Of a stretch of 64,000 bases of DNA, positions 35,377 through 44,702 are shown piece after piece. Origin of the DNA: M3007 sp044226205 (GTDB taxonomy: Bacteria; Bacteroidota; Bacteroidia; Chitinophagales; Saprospiraceae); assembly GCA_044226205.1 (NCBI GenBank), contig JBGAHL010000009.1, positions 95,421 through 159,420 on the forward strand. The letters are read 5' to 3'. Both the position numbers and the translations under genes were made by a program. The notes under the pieces were generated by a model. The model was not told the origin of the DNA and did not search any database. It was given only the letters and a program-made list of their open reading frames with translations. The stretch's first letter is position 1, and each line of letters starts with the position of its first letter.

Positions 35377-36795
35377 TCAACATTCAATCAGACCCACGGA
35401 AATCTGCACGGCCAGGCCACCGTCCGACGTTTCCTTGTACTTGTGGCTCATGTCGTCGGCGGTTTCTTTCATGGTTTTGATCACGGCGTCGAGGCTCACC
35501 TTGGCTTTCGAAGGGTCGCTTTCCAGTGCAATCTGACTGGCGGTGATGGCCTTGATGGCGCCCATGGTGTTGCGTTCGATGCAAGGCACTTGCACCAGTC
35601 CGCCGATAGGGTCGCAGGTCATGCCCAGGTGGTGTTCCATCGCGATTTCGGCGGCCATCATACATTGACCGGGCGAGCCGCCGAGGCATTCAGTCAGGGC
35701 GCCGGCCGCCATGGCGGAGGAGACGCCGATTTCGGCCTGGCAGCCGCCCATTGCTGCCGAAATAGTCGCGCCTTTTTTAAACAAACTGCCCAACTCGCCT
35801 GCCGTGAGCAGGAAACGAAGGATATCGTCGTCGCTCGCATTTTCGCTAAAACAAACATGGTAAAGCAACACGGCCGGAATGACGCCCGCCGCCCCGTTGG
35901 TGGGGGCCGTTACGACCCGGCTGAATGCCGCATTTTCTTCGTTGACGGCCAGGGCGAAGCAGCTGACCCATTTGAGGATTTGCTGAAACGACCAGCGGCC
36001 GGCTTTGATGCGGGCAATCCATTCGTCGGCATTGGCCGAAGGTGTGTCGCCGAGCAGTTTGATGTTCAGATCGTGTGCGCGCCGTACTACTTCGAGTCCG
36101 CCGGGCAACACCCCGTCGGTGTGCGCGCCGATGTAGGCGCATTGTTTCATGACTTCCCAGATAGCCAGGAGTTCGCTTCGAATCTGATCGGGTTGGCGCC
36201 AGGTAAGTTCGTTGGCCCAGACGACCTCGGAGATGGGGCGCGCGTCGCCCTGGCACCAGCGTTCGAGGTCTTCGCCCCGGTCGATTGGATGCGGCAACTG
36301 GATGGGGCTGACCAGATCTTCTTCACCTTCTTTCACCACAAAACCGCCGCCGACGGAGTAGTAGGTCTGGCTTTCACCGGTGTCGTCGCGGTAAAAAGCG
36401 CGAAAAGTGAGCCCGTTGGCGTGGTAGGGCAAGCTGGTTTCGTAGTGAAACTGGATATGTCGGTCGGGGTCGAAGTCGATCGGAGTTTGACCGCCGAGGC
36501 GCAGTTGCTTCGACGTGCGGATGTGTTCGAGGGTGGGTTGCACCTGATCGACGGGGATGCTCACCGGGTCGTCGCCGTTGAGGCCGAGGATGACGGCGAG
36601 GTCGGTGCCGTGGCCCTTTCCGGTTTTGGCGAGGGAGCCGTAAAGTTCGACCTGCACTTCGGCCAGATCGCCGAGCCGGCCATTTTCCGCGATTTCGCGG
36701 ACGAAGCGCTGGGCGGCGCGCCAGGGGCCCATCGTGTGCGAGCTTGAAGGGCCGATTCCGATTTTGAAAATATCGAAGACACTGATTCTTTCCAT
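35377..36795 (-). CDS. sdaA: L-serine ammonia-lyase (L-serine dehydratase), single-chain
   Basis: A 472-residue enzyme converting L-serine to pyruvate and ammonia with a 4Fe-4S cluster. The N-terminal beta domain opens SVFDIFKIGIGPSSSHTMGP, the hallmark of the family. The catalytic alpha domain has APTNGAAGVIPAVLLYH, GGCQAEIGVSSAMAAGALTE, LGGSPGQCMMAAEIAMEHHL and CDPIGGLVQVPCIERN, the last three carrying the cluster-binding cysteines. Alpha and beta domains are fused, as in E. coli SdaA; the length agrees. It starts at ATG 36795 and is 54 bp downstream of the MGMT-like gene on the same strand. Confidence 0.96.
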   Translation of the reverse strand: MERISVFDIFKIGIGPSSSHTMGPWRAAQRFVREIAENGRLGDLAEVQVELYGSLAKTGKGHGTDLAVILGLNGDDPVSIPVDQVQPTLEHIRTSKQLRLGGQTPIDFDPDRHIQFHYETSLPYHANGLTFRAFYRDDTGESQTYYSVGGGFVVKEGEEDLVSPIQLPHPIDRGEDLERWCQGDARPISEVVWANELTWRQPDQIRSELLAIWEVMKQCAYIGAHTDGVLPGGLEVVRRAHDLNIKLLGDTPSANADEWIARIKAGRWSFQQILKWVSCFALAVNEENAAFSRVVTAPTNGAAGVIPAVLLYHVCFSENASDDDILRFLLTAGELGSLFKKGATISAAMGGCQAEIGVSSAMAAGALTECLGGSPGQCMMAAEIAMEHHLGMTCDPIGGLVQVPCIERNTMGAIKAITASQIALESDPSKAKVSLDAVIKTMKETADDMSHKYKETSDGGLAVQISVGLIEC

Positions 36796-36849
36796 GATGA
36801 CAGGGTAGGGTAGAACGGACAGGAGAAATTAAAATCCAGGGGCCGTCGA

Positions 36850-37332
36850 TCAAACGATCAATCGGTCGGCGTCTTTGACGCGAAGGCTGGTTTTGCCTTT
36901 GGGGACCATGGCGAGGCCTTCCTTGCTCAGGTATTCAGCCTGCAAAGGGCCGCTGCCGGGCAGTTTGGGGTTGAGCGAGCCATCGTCCTTGACCAGTCGC
37001 CACCAGGGTGTCGGGTCGTTCCGGCCGGCGTTACGGTCTTCCTCCGACGTCTCCGCGGCGATACGGGCAAAGATGCCGGTAGTGAGCGGGCAGGCGAAGT
37101 CGGCGTCGAAATCGGCGGCCAGTTGCTCGCGCAGGCGGCCAATGGTGATCAGTCGGCCGGGCGGCACCTGGCGGAGTTTTTCATCGACGAGCAACGCGTT
37201 GGCGATCAACATTTTGTAGCCGCCGTACCGCTCCGCCCATTCTTCGGGCGCTTCTTCTACGCGGGGCGGCTCGTGCTTTTCCAGCTTCCTGCGCCAGTAG
37301 CCGGGCGCTTTTTTATCTGCGAATTTGGACAT
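36850..37332 (-). CDS. MGMT-family (alkyltransferase-like) protein
   Basis: A 160-residue protein starting at ATG 37332 (MSKFADKKAPGYWRRKLEKH). The core (GGYKMLIANALLVDEKLRQV, then PPGRLITIGRLREQLAADFD, CPLTTGIFARIAAE, TPWWRLVKDDGSLNPKLPGS, QAEYLSKEGLAM) resembles proteins annotated as the DNA-binding domain of O6-methylguanine-DNA methyltransferases. The alkyl-acceptor PCHR motif is absent, so if related it is probably alkyltransferase-like and flags rather than repairs damage; one conserved Cys lies in CPLTTG. I assign the family from general resemblance only. It may share a transcript with the serine dehydratase gene downstream. Confidence 0.55.
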   Translation of the reverse strand: MSKFADKKAPGYWRRKLEKHEPPRVEEAPEEWAERYGGYKMLIANALLVDEKLRQVPPGRLITIGRLREQLAADFDADFACPLTTGIFARIAAETSEEDRNAGRNDPTPWWRLVKDDGSLNPKLPGSGPLQAEYLSKEGLAMVPKGKTSLRVKDADRLIV

Positions 37333-37511
37333 AGGGCTGCGTTTTTGGTCGGGCAAATTTCGGGTGCGCCCGGGCGGCAATTCAAATTTTGGAGCAAAAA
37401 TCTGGCAACGCTGACACGGCAGATTTTTCAAAAGGGAAAACTTTAAACCTTTGACAAATGTTTGGGTTCCGTTAATCAAGTCAAATATAAATCAAAGGTG
37501 ACCTTACCTGC

Positions 37512-37639
37512 TTTTTTTACCGCCAAGACGCCAAGACGCAAAGAAATTCGCGAACCCTTTGCGTCTCAGCGTCTTAACGGTGAAAATCCGCAAAGAAATT
37601 CGCGAACCCTTTGCGTCTTTGCGTCTTAGCGGTGAAAAA
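37512..37639. repeat. interspersed palindromic repeat, copies 2 and 3 (tandem)
   Basis: Copy 2 spans about 37512-37586 (starts TTTTTTACCGCCAAGACG, ends GTCTTAACGGTGAAAA) and copy 3, lacking its left end, about 37587-37639. They share AAGAAATTCGCGAACCCTTTGCGTC. Together they fill much of the 335-bp gap between the MGMT-like and OsmC starts; the rest of the gap holds nothing I recognise. Because both neighbours start here, their promoters must lie around or inside the repeat. Confidence 0.85.
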
Positions 37640-37667
37640 TCCACAAGTAGAGTCAGCTCAATCAATC

Positions 37668-38093
37668 ATGAGTCAACACCACGTCACTACCCGCTGGGCC
37701 GGCAAAATGGCTTTCGACAGCGCCATTGGTCAACACGTTGTACGAGTCGATACCAAGCCCGAGGCCGGCGACGACACGGGGCCCGGCCCCAAATCGCTGC
37801 TGCTGGTGGCGCTAACGGGCTGTACGGGTATCGATCTGGCTGCCCTGCTGCCCAAAATGCGGGTCGAATTCGATACTTTGGAAATCGAAGCCACGGCCCC
37901 GCTTACGGAAGAGCACCCCAGGGTGTACACCGAAATCAAACTCGTGTACCGCATCAGCGGCAAAAATGTCAGCGAGGAAAAAGTGCGGCGTGCCATCGAG
38001 CTTTCCCAGGACAAATATTGCGGCGTGACGACCATGTTGAAAGCCCATTGCCCCATCACTTGGTCGCTGGAAGTGATTCGGAGCAAGGATTGA
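37668..38093 (+). CDS. OsmC-family peroxiredoxin
   Basis: A 141-residue protein from ATG 37668 (MSQHHVTTRWAGKMAFDSAI). The two conserved thiols of the OsmC/Ohr family are present: Cys52 in LVALTGCTGIDLAALLPKM and Cys118 in SQDKYCGVTTMLK, as well as the GPGPKSLLLVAL loop. The enzyme reduces organic hydroperoxides in the cytosol. The short OsmC-like subgroup fits the length. A tandem intergenic repeat lies just upstream and probably holds or overlaps its promoter. The gene stands alone; downstream is a barrel protein 119 bp away. Confidence 0.93.
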   Translation: MSQHHVTTRWAGKMAFDSAIGQHVVRVDTKPEAGDDTGPGPKSLLLVALTGCTGIDLAALLPKMRVEFDTLEIEATAPLTEEHPRVYTEIKLVYRISGKNVSEEKVRRAIELSQDKYCGVTTMLKAHCPITWSLEVIRSKD

Positions 38094-38212
38094 AAATCAG
38101 GTAAGTTCTAAGTAAATTCTAATCAAATTATAAACCGGCTCTAAGGTCTCCTGTCGAGCCTTCCCGGTTCTTTGCAGGCAGTTTTATGTAAGAATAACAC
38201 TGTCTGTCTCGT

Positions 38213-39148
38213 ATGAATCTTAGTTCTACTCTGTCGCGTCTTTTGTTGATCGTCCTGCTGGCCAATTTCGTTCGCCCGGGCGTATCCAATGCCCAAAGCC
38301 TTTCTGACGGCATTTTTATGAATAAAAAATTCCTGTGTGTCGGGGCTTTTTACACCCACGATGCCTGGGACGAATACTGGGAAGGCACGCTCCTGCGCTC
38401 CAACGGCAACATCGGCACCCTGACTACCCAGAATGTGATGCTCGGCCTCAACTACGGCATCCTCGACCGGCTCAACGTCATGGTGATGGCGCCCTACGTC
38501 TGGACGGAAGCCAGCGCCGGCACCCTCGCCCCCCAAAAGGGCATTCAGGATCTTACCCTCGGCCTGAAATACAACATTGTCGCATTCGACGCCATTGGCG
38601 GACGCCTATCGCTTCAGGCTGCTGCCGGCGGTTCGGTACCCCTCACCAACTACGTGGCCGACTACCAGCCCCTCGCTATTGGTTTGCGCAGCAAAACCCT
38701 GTTTGGTCGCGGTATCGTGCATTACGCAGCCGAAAATCACCTGACCTTCCTGCTGTCGGGGGCTTATACCCTTCGCAGCAATATCAAGATCGACCGCCAG
38801 TCGTACTACACCACGGAGCAGATTTACTCCAACGAGGTAGAAATGCCCAATGCGGCACAATTGGCTTTTCGGGGCGGCTACTATTCCTATCGCTGGGGCG
38901 CCGAACTGCTCGCCGAGCAAAACATGACGCTCGGCGGCTTTGACATCCGCCGGCAAGACATGCCTTTCCCCTCCAATAACATGGATGCTACGCGTGTGGG
39001 TTTTGTGGGCTTCTACCGCTTCCCCTTCCTCGGCGACCTTCAGTTGCTGGGCCAGGTCAACCAGACAGTTGCCGGCCGGAACATGGGCAAATCGCTCAGC
39101 TGGACGGTGGGTCTGACCAAATTCCTCGATTTCAACAAAAAAGGTTAA
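38213..39148 (+). CDS. outer-membrane barrel protein, transporter-like
   Basis: A 311-residue ATG-started protein with a signal peptide (LSRLLLIVLLANFVRPGVSN, then AQ). The mature chain is barrel-like: GLNYGILDRLNVMVMAPYVW, IQDLTLGLKYNIVAF, GGYYSYRWGAELLAEQNMTL and a C-terminal LSWTVGLTKFLDF strand. The pattern recalls the 'transporter' barrels annotated near phenol-degradation MetA-type proteins; the cargo is unknown. It is 110 bp upstream of the PAP2 lipoprotein gene on the same strand, so the two may be cotranscribed. Confidence 0.65.
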   Translation: MNLSSTLSRLLLIVLLANFVRPGVSNAQSLSDGIFMNKKFLCVGAFYTHDAWDEYWEGTLLRSNGNIGTLTTQNVMLGLNYGILDRLNVMVMAPYVWTEASAGTLAPQKGIQDLTLGLKYNIVAFDAIGGRLSLQAAAGGSVPLTNYVADYQPLAIGLRSKTLFGRGIVHYAAENHLTFLLSGAYTLRSNIKIDRQSYYTTEQIYSNEVEMPNAAQLAFRGGYYSYRWGAELLAEQNMTLGGFDIRRQDMPFPSNNMDATRVGFVGFYRFPFLGDLQLLGQVNQTVAGRNMGKSLSWTVGLTKFLDFNKKG

Positions 39149-39258
39149 GTTTCTGTGAAAGCTCAGTGCCGGGAGGGATGCGCCCGTTCCCGCCCGGCCC
39201 CTTTCTCTTTCACAATTTGAAAAGAAAATATAAATAATTGATTTTCAATTTTATAAAA

Positions 39259-40809
39259 ATGAAAAAGATCATTCTTTTCGCCATATTACTTGTTGTCTCC
39301 CTGTTTTTATTCAACTCTTGCGACAAAGAAGTGACCGGTTCGTTTGTCGATCTTCAGCCGCTCGCACCGGCCAGCCAGGATTTGAATGCCGGCTCGTGGA
39401 AACCGGTCGTGATTGCCACCGCCGAAGATGTGCCCGTCGCCGCTCCTTCCGAGACCAGTTCGTCAGAATATCAGGCCGAACTCGCCGCAACCAAACAGGC
39501 ACTGGCCGGACTTACCGAAGAGCAGAAGGAAATCATCCGTTACTGGAGTGCAGGCAGTGTGCTGCGCTGGAACGAAATCATGCGTTACCTGGTGGCCAAG
39601 CACAACCTCGCCCCGGCGCCCAAAGACGATGGCAGCTACCCTGTGCCGGATGCGAACAATCCTTTTTCGTACCCTGAATTTCCGTTTGCCAACCCGCCTT
39701 ATGCCGCCCGCGCCTATGCTTACGTGAGCGTTGCGCAGTACGATGCACTGGTAGCAGCCTGGCATTACAAAACGACTTACAACCGCCCTGCGCCGTACCA
39801 GGTGGATGCCAGCATTCAGCCTTACCATGTGGTGACCAACGACCTGCCTTCCTATCCGCTGGAAGATGCCGTGGTCGCCGGCGCGGCTTACACCATGTTG
39901 CGCGCCCTGTTTCCTGCCGATACGACTTTTATCAATGAGAAGGTCAACGAGGCTGCCTGGTACAAACAATGGGCCGGTGCAGCCGTCGCTTCCGACGTGA
40001 CGGCCGGTCTCGCGCTCGGCAAATCCATCGCTTCCAAAACGCTGACACGCGCCAAAAGCGACGGCATGAAAAACGCCATCGGCAGCCTGGCCATCCAGGA
40101 CAGCCTCGCGCGGCGGGTTGAAAACCTCGGTGAAGTTGCCTGGGTGAGCCAGGACGTGCCGAAACGCCTCGGTATGTTGTGCATGTTCGGCGCCGTCAAG
40201 CCCTGGTTGTTCAATGCCGCTGATATCGAAACCCTGCGCCCGGCTTTGCCGCCCTCTACCGGTTCGGCTGCTTTTCAGGAGCAAGTGGCAGCAGTAAAAA
40301 GAGAGGCCGATCCGACCGACCGCGACAAGATGCGCATCGTTCATTTCTGGGCCGACGGCACGGGCACTTACACGCCCCCCGGCCACTGGAATGCCTTTGC
40401 TTTCGAAGAAATCTACAACGCCGGTCAGAGCGACGTGCGGGCTGCCCGCAACTTTGCCCTGCTGAATATGGCCATGATGGATGCTGCAATTATTTGCTGG
40501 GAAACCAAATACCACTACATGGTTCCGCGCCCGACTCAGATGGATCCCGAGATCAAAACCCTGACAGGTTTACCCAATTTCCCGGCCTACACCTCCGGGC
40601 ACTCCACCTTCTCGGCTACGGGCGCCACGGTTTTGGGACACTTGTTCCCCGCCAAGGCTTCCACTTTCGATGCCTGGGCCAATGAAGCCTCGCTTTCGCG
40701 CCTCTACGGTGGTATTCACTACCCGATGGACTGCGAAGTTGGTCTTCAAAGCGGGCGGGCAATCGGTGGTTTGGCCGTGCAACGCGCCTTGACCGACGGC
40801 GCCGAATAA
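39259..40809 (+). CDS. PAP2/vanadium haloperoxidase-like lipoprotein
   Basis: A 516-residue protein from ATG 39259. The N-terminus MKKIILFAILLVVSLFLF leads to a lipobox ending NSC, so it is a lipid-anchored periplasmic or surface protein. The C-terminal half has the acid-phosphatase/haloperoxidase motifs in order: KYHYMVPRPTQ (about 412-422), TSGHSTFSATGA (about 446) and SRLYGGIHYPMD (about 479), supplying the Lys, Arg, Ser, Gly, His and second Arg/His of the vanadate/phosphate pocket. The long N-terminal helical domain matches vanadium-dependent haloperoxidase relatives rather than simple lipid phosphatases. Whether it halogenates or removes phosphate is not decidable from sequence. Confidence 0.85.
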   Translation: MKKIILFAILLVVSLFLFNSCDKEVTGSFVDLQPLAPASQDLNAGSWKPVVIATAEDVPVAAPSETSSSEYQAELAATKQALAGLTEEQKEIIRYWSAGSVLRWNEIMRYLVAKHNLAPAPKDDGSYPVPDANNPFSYPEFPFANPPYAARAYAYVSVAQYDALVAAWHYKTTYNRPAPYQVDASIQPYHVVTNDLPSYPLEDAVVAGAAYTMLRALFPADTTFINEKVNEAAWYKQWAGAAVASDVTAGLALGKSIASKTLTRAKSDGMKNAIGSLAIQDSLARRVENLGEVAWVSQDVPKRLGMLCMFGAVKPWLFNAADIETLRPALPPSTGSAAFQEQVAAVKREADPTDRDKMRIVHFWADGTGTYTPPGHWNAFAFEEIYNAGQSDVRAARNFALLNMAMMDAAIICWETKYHYMVPRPTQMDPEIKTLTGLPNFPAYTSGHSTFSATGATVLGHLFPAKASTFDAWANEASLSRLYGGIHYPMDCEVGLQSGRAIGGLAVQRALTDGAE

Positions 40810-40829
40810 ACCAGTAGCTCCAAAAAAAC

Positions 40830-40896
40830 AAACCGCTTTACAGGCAGTTTCGCCGCGATTTCGCAGGCATTGCAACTGTTTGTAAAGCGGTTTTTT
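40830..40896 (+). terminator. intrinsic terminator after the PAP2 gene
   Basis: AAACCGCTTTACA (40830-40842) and TGTAAAGCGGTTT (40881-40893) form a perfect 13-bp stem with a 38-nt loop that itself may fold; a T-run follows to 40896. It lies 21 bp after the PAP2 stop. Confidence 0.85.
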
Positions 40897-40948
40897 ATTG
40901 CCGGTTTTAATAGACTCGTTGCGCGGCGACGCAAATATTATTTATCCA

Positions 40949-41013
40949 TTTTCACCGCCAAGGCGCGAAGCCGCGAAGGGTTCGCTAATTTCTTCGCGCC
41001 TTGGCGGTGAAAA
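40949..41013. repeat. interspersed palindromic repeat, copy 4
   Basis: A perfect 22-bp inverted repeat: the left arm 40949-40970 begins TTTTCACCGCCAAGGCGCGA, the right arm 40992-41013 is its reverse complement, with a 21-nt loop. It lies between two convergent genes, 20 bp beyond the stop of the TonB-like gene, and could end transcription from that side. Confidence 0.9.
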
Positions 41014-41032
41014 TGTGCCATAAACACAGTAC

Positions 41033-43408
41033 CTATTGGTTGGCGCTGCTTTTGATGCGGGCGTTTTCTTTCTCCGCGCCGATGACCCTTTCGCGCCTTT
41101 CCCGCCCGCTTTTTCCGAAATTCCAGGTCAAACCCAAATTAATTTGACGGCTTTCCCAGTTGTTGCGGAAGCGGGTGTGCACCGACCCGAAATCTGCCTG
41201 CTGTGTCCAGCGCTGGCTGTCGAACAGGTCCCAACAGGCGAGGCGGACCGTCATGCGGTCGTGCAGCATTTTCTTTTTAACCGAAATATTGGCGCTCCAG
41301 ATGCCGCGATTGGTAAACATGCCGTCGCGGGTAGGGAATTGGGCCCAGCCCGACACCGACAAACGGATACTGCGCGGCAAACTGAAACTGTGGTTGATCC
41401 AGCACCCGCCGCCCCAACTGCTTTCGTTCAGCAACCCTTCGGGTAGCTCGGCTTTGAAGTTGCTGTGCCAGACGCCAACCCACAACTCGCCTTCCCACCA
41501 GGCCGCGATCGGCAAAGGAGTGTTGAGGTTCAGACTCCACTGGCGCTGCCGGGCAAGATTGGCCGGCTGGGTAATGGTCTGGCTGCTTTCCTGAACCGCG
41601 ATCGAACTGACGACGTCCGTGAGGCTGGAATACCCCAGGGTCAGGCTGGCGGCATTTTTGTAGGTGTAGCCGAGTTCTCCGTTCCAGGAAAACGCGGCTC
41701 GCAGGGAAGGATTGCCGCGTTCGGCGCTGTACAGGTCAGTTTGCCAAATGAAGGGGTTGAGGTCCTGATAAGCCGGCCGGTCGATCCGACGATTGAGGTT
41801 TAGGTTGAACTGATGGTTTTCGGCAGCCGTGAATTGCAGGTAGGCGGTAGGGAAAACGGCCAGATAGCTGGTATCCATCCCTTTTTCCGCGCCGTTTTCG
41901 AGGTAAGTACCGCGGCCGACAATATGCGTATGCTCCGCGCGCAGCCCGATTTGCCAGCGCCAGCGGCCTTGCTGGCTCCCGAGGCTGGCATAGGTAGCGA
42001 GGATATTTTCTTTTAAAGAAAAACGGTTGTTTGCCTGTGCGGTCGGTCCGTAGCCAACCCCTGATGAAAGTTGTTGCGTCAAGTCGGACCAGGTGTTTTT
42101 CAACCCTGTTTCGAGCCGGTAAACGGAAGACAGGTTTTTTGACAAATCGGTTTTTACGGACCAAACCCCGATGTCGCCGGAACTGGACGTTTTCAATCGG
42201 TTGAGGGTTGAGCCGTAGAAGTCGAGCGTATTTTCAGCGTGCTGGCGGAATGAAATTCGATCCAGATCGATGGTCCACTCCGTTCCGAGCGTATCGGCGT
42301 AGCGATAGTTCAGGTTGTAGTTCAGGCGCTGGTTTTGTTCGGGAGCGCGCCTGGTAGAGAGCAGGCTGCTGTCCTGAAAAGGTAGCCCGGTCTCAAAGAA
42401 ATTCGTTTGACTTGTTGCGCGGGTGCTGTTGTCGTAGTCGGAGCCGATGAGCAGTGCGCCCACGCTGTTTTTTTCGTCGAGGTTCCAGTCGATCCCCGTT
42501 TTCCAGAATTGGGAAACCCACAACGAAGTGGCGAGGTTGGACTGTCGCAGGTTGAGGCCTGCACTTTGCCGTTCTACCTGTTGTTCAACCAGTTGTGCGG
42601 CATCATTGAGCGTATATTGGGCAAAAACGTTGACGGCTCCGGGCCGGTAGTTCAGGTTGGCGCCGGCCTGGGCGCGGTGGTGGAGCGACTGGCTGTAAGA
42701 GCCGTTGACGCTTCCGTTCCAACCGGCATTGCCCCGCCGTTTCAAACGTATATTGATGATGCCGCCCACACCTTCCGCGTCGTATTTGCTCGAAGGCTGC
42801 GTGATCAGTTCAATAGCGGCGATGTTCTCGGCCGGGATGGAGCGCAGCAGGTTGGCCAGCTCGGTTCCCGACAGTTGCGTCGGCCTGCCGTCGATCATGA
42901 CCAGCGTGCCATTTTTTCCATTCAACAAAATCGCGTCCTGCGGGGTGATCACCACCCCTGGCGAGCGTTGCAGCAGATCGTAGCCGTTGCCCTCGGAGGC
43001 CAGCGCCGTGCCTTCGATATTCACCACGGTTTTGTCAACCCGGCGTTCGATCAACGGCTTTCGGGCGGAAACGGTCGCTTCGGCAAGGCCGACCGAAGCA
43101 GCGGCCAGCCGGATGGGGGCAAGTTGCCAGTCGCCCGGCTCCGCGAGTTCGATGACGCGTAAGTCGTCCTGAAACCCGATCAGCCCGGTCTGGAGGTAGT
43201 ATTTGCCGGCGTCGATTTGCGGAAAAACAAATGAGCCGTCTGCGGCGGTGTTAGTTCCGGCGAGAAAAACGCTGTCGGGCCAGCTCCGCAAGCGCAGGGT
43301 GGCGAATGCTGCCGGCGCTCCCGAAGGCTCGGCCACCGTGCCGCTGAGGGTTTGGGAGAAAAGCGACACCTGAAAAAAGCAGAGTAAAAAGAAAATAACG
43401 CGATGCAT
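41033..43408 (-). CDS. outer-membrane beta-barrel protein with carboxypeptidase-like and TonB-plug domains
   Basis: A 791-residue protein from ATG 43408 (MHRVIFFLLCFFQVSLFS, then QTLSG), a clean signal peptide. An N-terminal carboxypeptidase-regulatory-like domain (SGTVAEPSGAPAAFATLRLR, DGSFVFPQIDAGKYYLQTGL) precedes a plug (TVVNIEGTALASEGNGYDLL, LLNGKNGTLVMIDGRPTQLS, SSKYDAEGVGGIINIRLKRR) and a long barrel with closing strand INLGLTWNFGKSG. It belongs to the TonB-like 'outer membrane beta-barrel family' common in Bacteroidota. Cargo is unknown. The membrane AraC regulator gene lies 118 bp upstream on the same strand and may control it. Confidence 0.88.
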   Translation of the reverse strand: MHRVIFFLLCFFQVSLFSQTLSGTVAEPSGAPAAFATLRLRSWPDSVFLAGTNTAADGSFVFPQIDAGKYYLQTGLIGFQDDLRVIELAEPGDWQLAPIRLAAASVGLAEATVSARKPLIERRVDKTVVNIEGTALASEGNGYDLLQRSPGVVITPQDAILLNGKNGTLVMIDGRPTQLSGTELANLLRSIPAENIAAIELITQPSSKYDAEGVGGIINIRLKRRGNAGWNGSVNGSYSQSLHHRAQAGANLNYRPGAVNVFAQYTLNDAAQLVEQQVERQSAGLNLRQSNLATSLWVSQFWKTGIDWNLDEKNSVGALLIGSDYDNSTRATSQTNFFETGLPFQDSSLLSTRRAPEQNQRLNYNLNYRYADTLGTEWTIDLDRISFRQHAENTLDFYGSTLNRLKTSSSGDIGVWSVKTDLSKNLSSVYRLETGLKNTWSDLTQQLSSGVGYGPTAQANNRFSLKENILATYASLGSQQGRWRWQIGLRAEHTHIVGRGTYLENGAEKGMDTSYLAVFPTAYLQFTAAENHQFNLNLNRRIDRPAYQDLNPFIWQTDLYSAERGNPSLRAAFSWNGELGYTYKNAASLTLGYSSLTDVVSSIAVQESSQTITQPANLARQRQWSLNLNTPLPIAAWWEGELWVGVWHSNFKAELPEGLLNESSWGGGCWINHSFSLPRSIRLSVSGWAQFPTRDGMFTNRGIWSANISVKKKMLHDRMTVRLACWDLFDSQRWTQQADFGSVHTRFRNNWESRQINLGLTWNFGKSGRERRERVIGAEKENARIKSSANQ

Positions 43409-43525
43409 GACCTGGGTGGTTTTACCGTGAAGAATGGGGCAAAACTCAGCCTGCCGGCGATCGTGCATGCTGCAACGGATAATTTGAGCCGTCTCAAATT
43501 ATGTTTTGAGGCCAATACGGCCGAA

Positions 43526-44698
43526 TCAGGCGGAAGGCGGCTCTTTTCTCGTACCTGAAAACTCGCTTGGCGCCATGCCGGTCGCCTTTTTAAAGGCCCG
43601 GTTGAACGTGGCTTTTGAATTAAAACCGCATTCAAACGCCACGCCCAGCAGCGACAGGTGGGCAGCCGATGGGTCCTGCATTTTTCGCTTTACGGCTTCC
43701 ACCCGGTAGGCATTGACAAAATCGTTGAAATTTTTGTCGAAACCCGCATTGATCAGGTACGACAACTGGGCGGCATTCTGGCCGGTCAGCGAGGCGAGTT
43801 CGGAAAGCGTGAGGTCGGGATTGAGCCAGGGCTGTTTTTCGGTCATGAAAGCCGAGAGTTTGTCGCGCCGCTGCGTCAGTTCTTCGGGCGGGAAAACGGG
43901 TTTGCTGACAACCGCTTTTTCACTACTGGCATAACCCACGGCGGCCTCCCGTCGTTCGATGGCTTCGAAAGGAACCAGGACTTTTTGCGCAAAGGCCCAG
44001 CCCGTTACGCTGATGTAGTAAAGTAAGATCGCTCGCGTGAGTTCAAGCCAGTACCAGCCTGTGTACCAGAGATTTATCCAAAAATTGAGCAGCGTAAAAA
44101 TCAGGCTGATGACATAGTAGGCCGCGAAAACATAAAGGAAATTGCGCAGCCAGTCGAGCAGCAATTTGCTCGTATTGGAGTACTCCGCATCGAGCAGTTT
44201 GCGGTAAATGAAGTACCTGCGGAGCGCCAGGAACAGGTAGGCGCCGAGGGTCGTGGTCATGATAAATTCTTCGACATAACCCATCCAGACCCTTCCGACG
44301 ATGTCTTTTTGCTCGACAGGGAGCAACCAGAGGTAAAAACTCACCGCGTAGTAAAGCGCCGGCAGGAAAAAGTGGGCCCACCAGGCGGGTTTCCAGCGAA
44401 ACTGGTGATCGGTGACCGACACGACGTACAGCCAGATCAGCGGTCCGAAAAGAAACCCGTTGCCGAAAGGAAAATAGGTCAGGTCCCAGCCTTGTTGCGC
44501 CGCGTAGTCGTACACGCCCATAAACCCGATAAAATAGGACACGAGCGACATGACCAGCGCCAGCAGGAGCCCGGCCAGCACAAAATCGCGCGGTTGGCGC
44601 CGTTTGAAACCGCGATGCAGCAGCAGTCCGGCGATCACAAGCCCCTGGACCATCGCCAGCAGCAACAGGATGGAGCGAAGATTGATGGCGAAATTCAT
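43526..44698 (-). CDS. membrane-bound AraC-family regulator
   Basis: A 390-residue protein starting at ATG 44698. The N-terminal two-thirds has about seven hydrophobic helices (SILLLLAMVQGLVIAGLLL, FVLAGLLLALVMSLVSYFIG, WAHFFLPALYYAVSFYLWLL, FLYVFAAYYVISLIFTLLNF among them). The last about 100 residues are an AraC DNA-binding domain with two HTH units: LTLSELASLTGQNAAQLSYL and LLGVAFECGFNSKATFNRAF, then KKATGMAPSEF. Such proteins sense a signal in or at the membrane and bind DNA while anchored. Its neighbour on the same strand is the TonB-like barrel gene. It ends 43526 and begins 4 bp from the RNase H stop. Confidence 0.92.
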   Translation of the reverse strand: MNFAINLRSILLLLAMVQGLVIAGLLLHRGFKRRQPRDFVLAGLLLALVMSLVSYFIGFMGVYDYAAQQGWDLTYFPFGNGFLFGPLIWLYVVSVTDHQFRWKPAWWAHFFLPALYYAVSFYLWLLPVEQKDIVGRVWMGYVEEFIMTTTLGAYLFLALRRYFIYRKLLDAEYSNTSKLLLDWLRNFLYVFAAYYVISLIFTLLNFWINLWYTGWYWLELTRAILLYYISVTGWAFAQKVLVPFEAIERREAAVGYASSEKAVVSKPVFPPEELTQRRDKLSAFMTEKQPWLNPDLTLSELASLTGQNAAQLSYLINAGFDKNFNDFVNAYRVEAVKRKMQDPSAAHLSLLGVAFECGFNSKATFNRAFKKATGMAPSEFSGTRKEPPSA

Positions 44699-44702
44699 GT
44701 CC

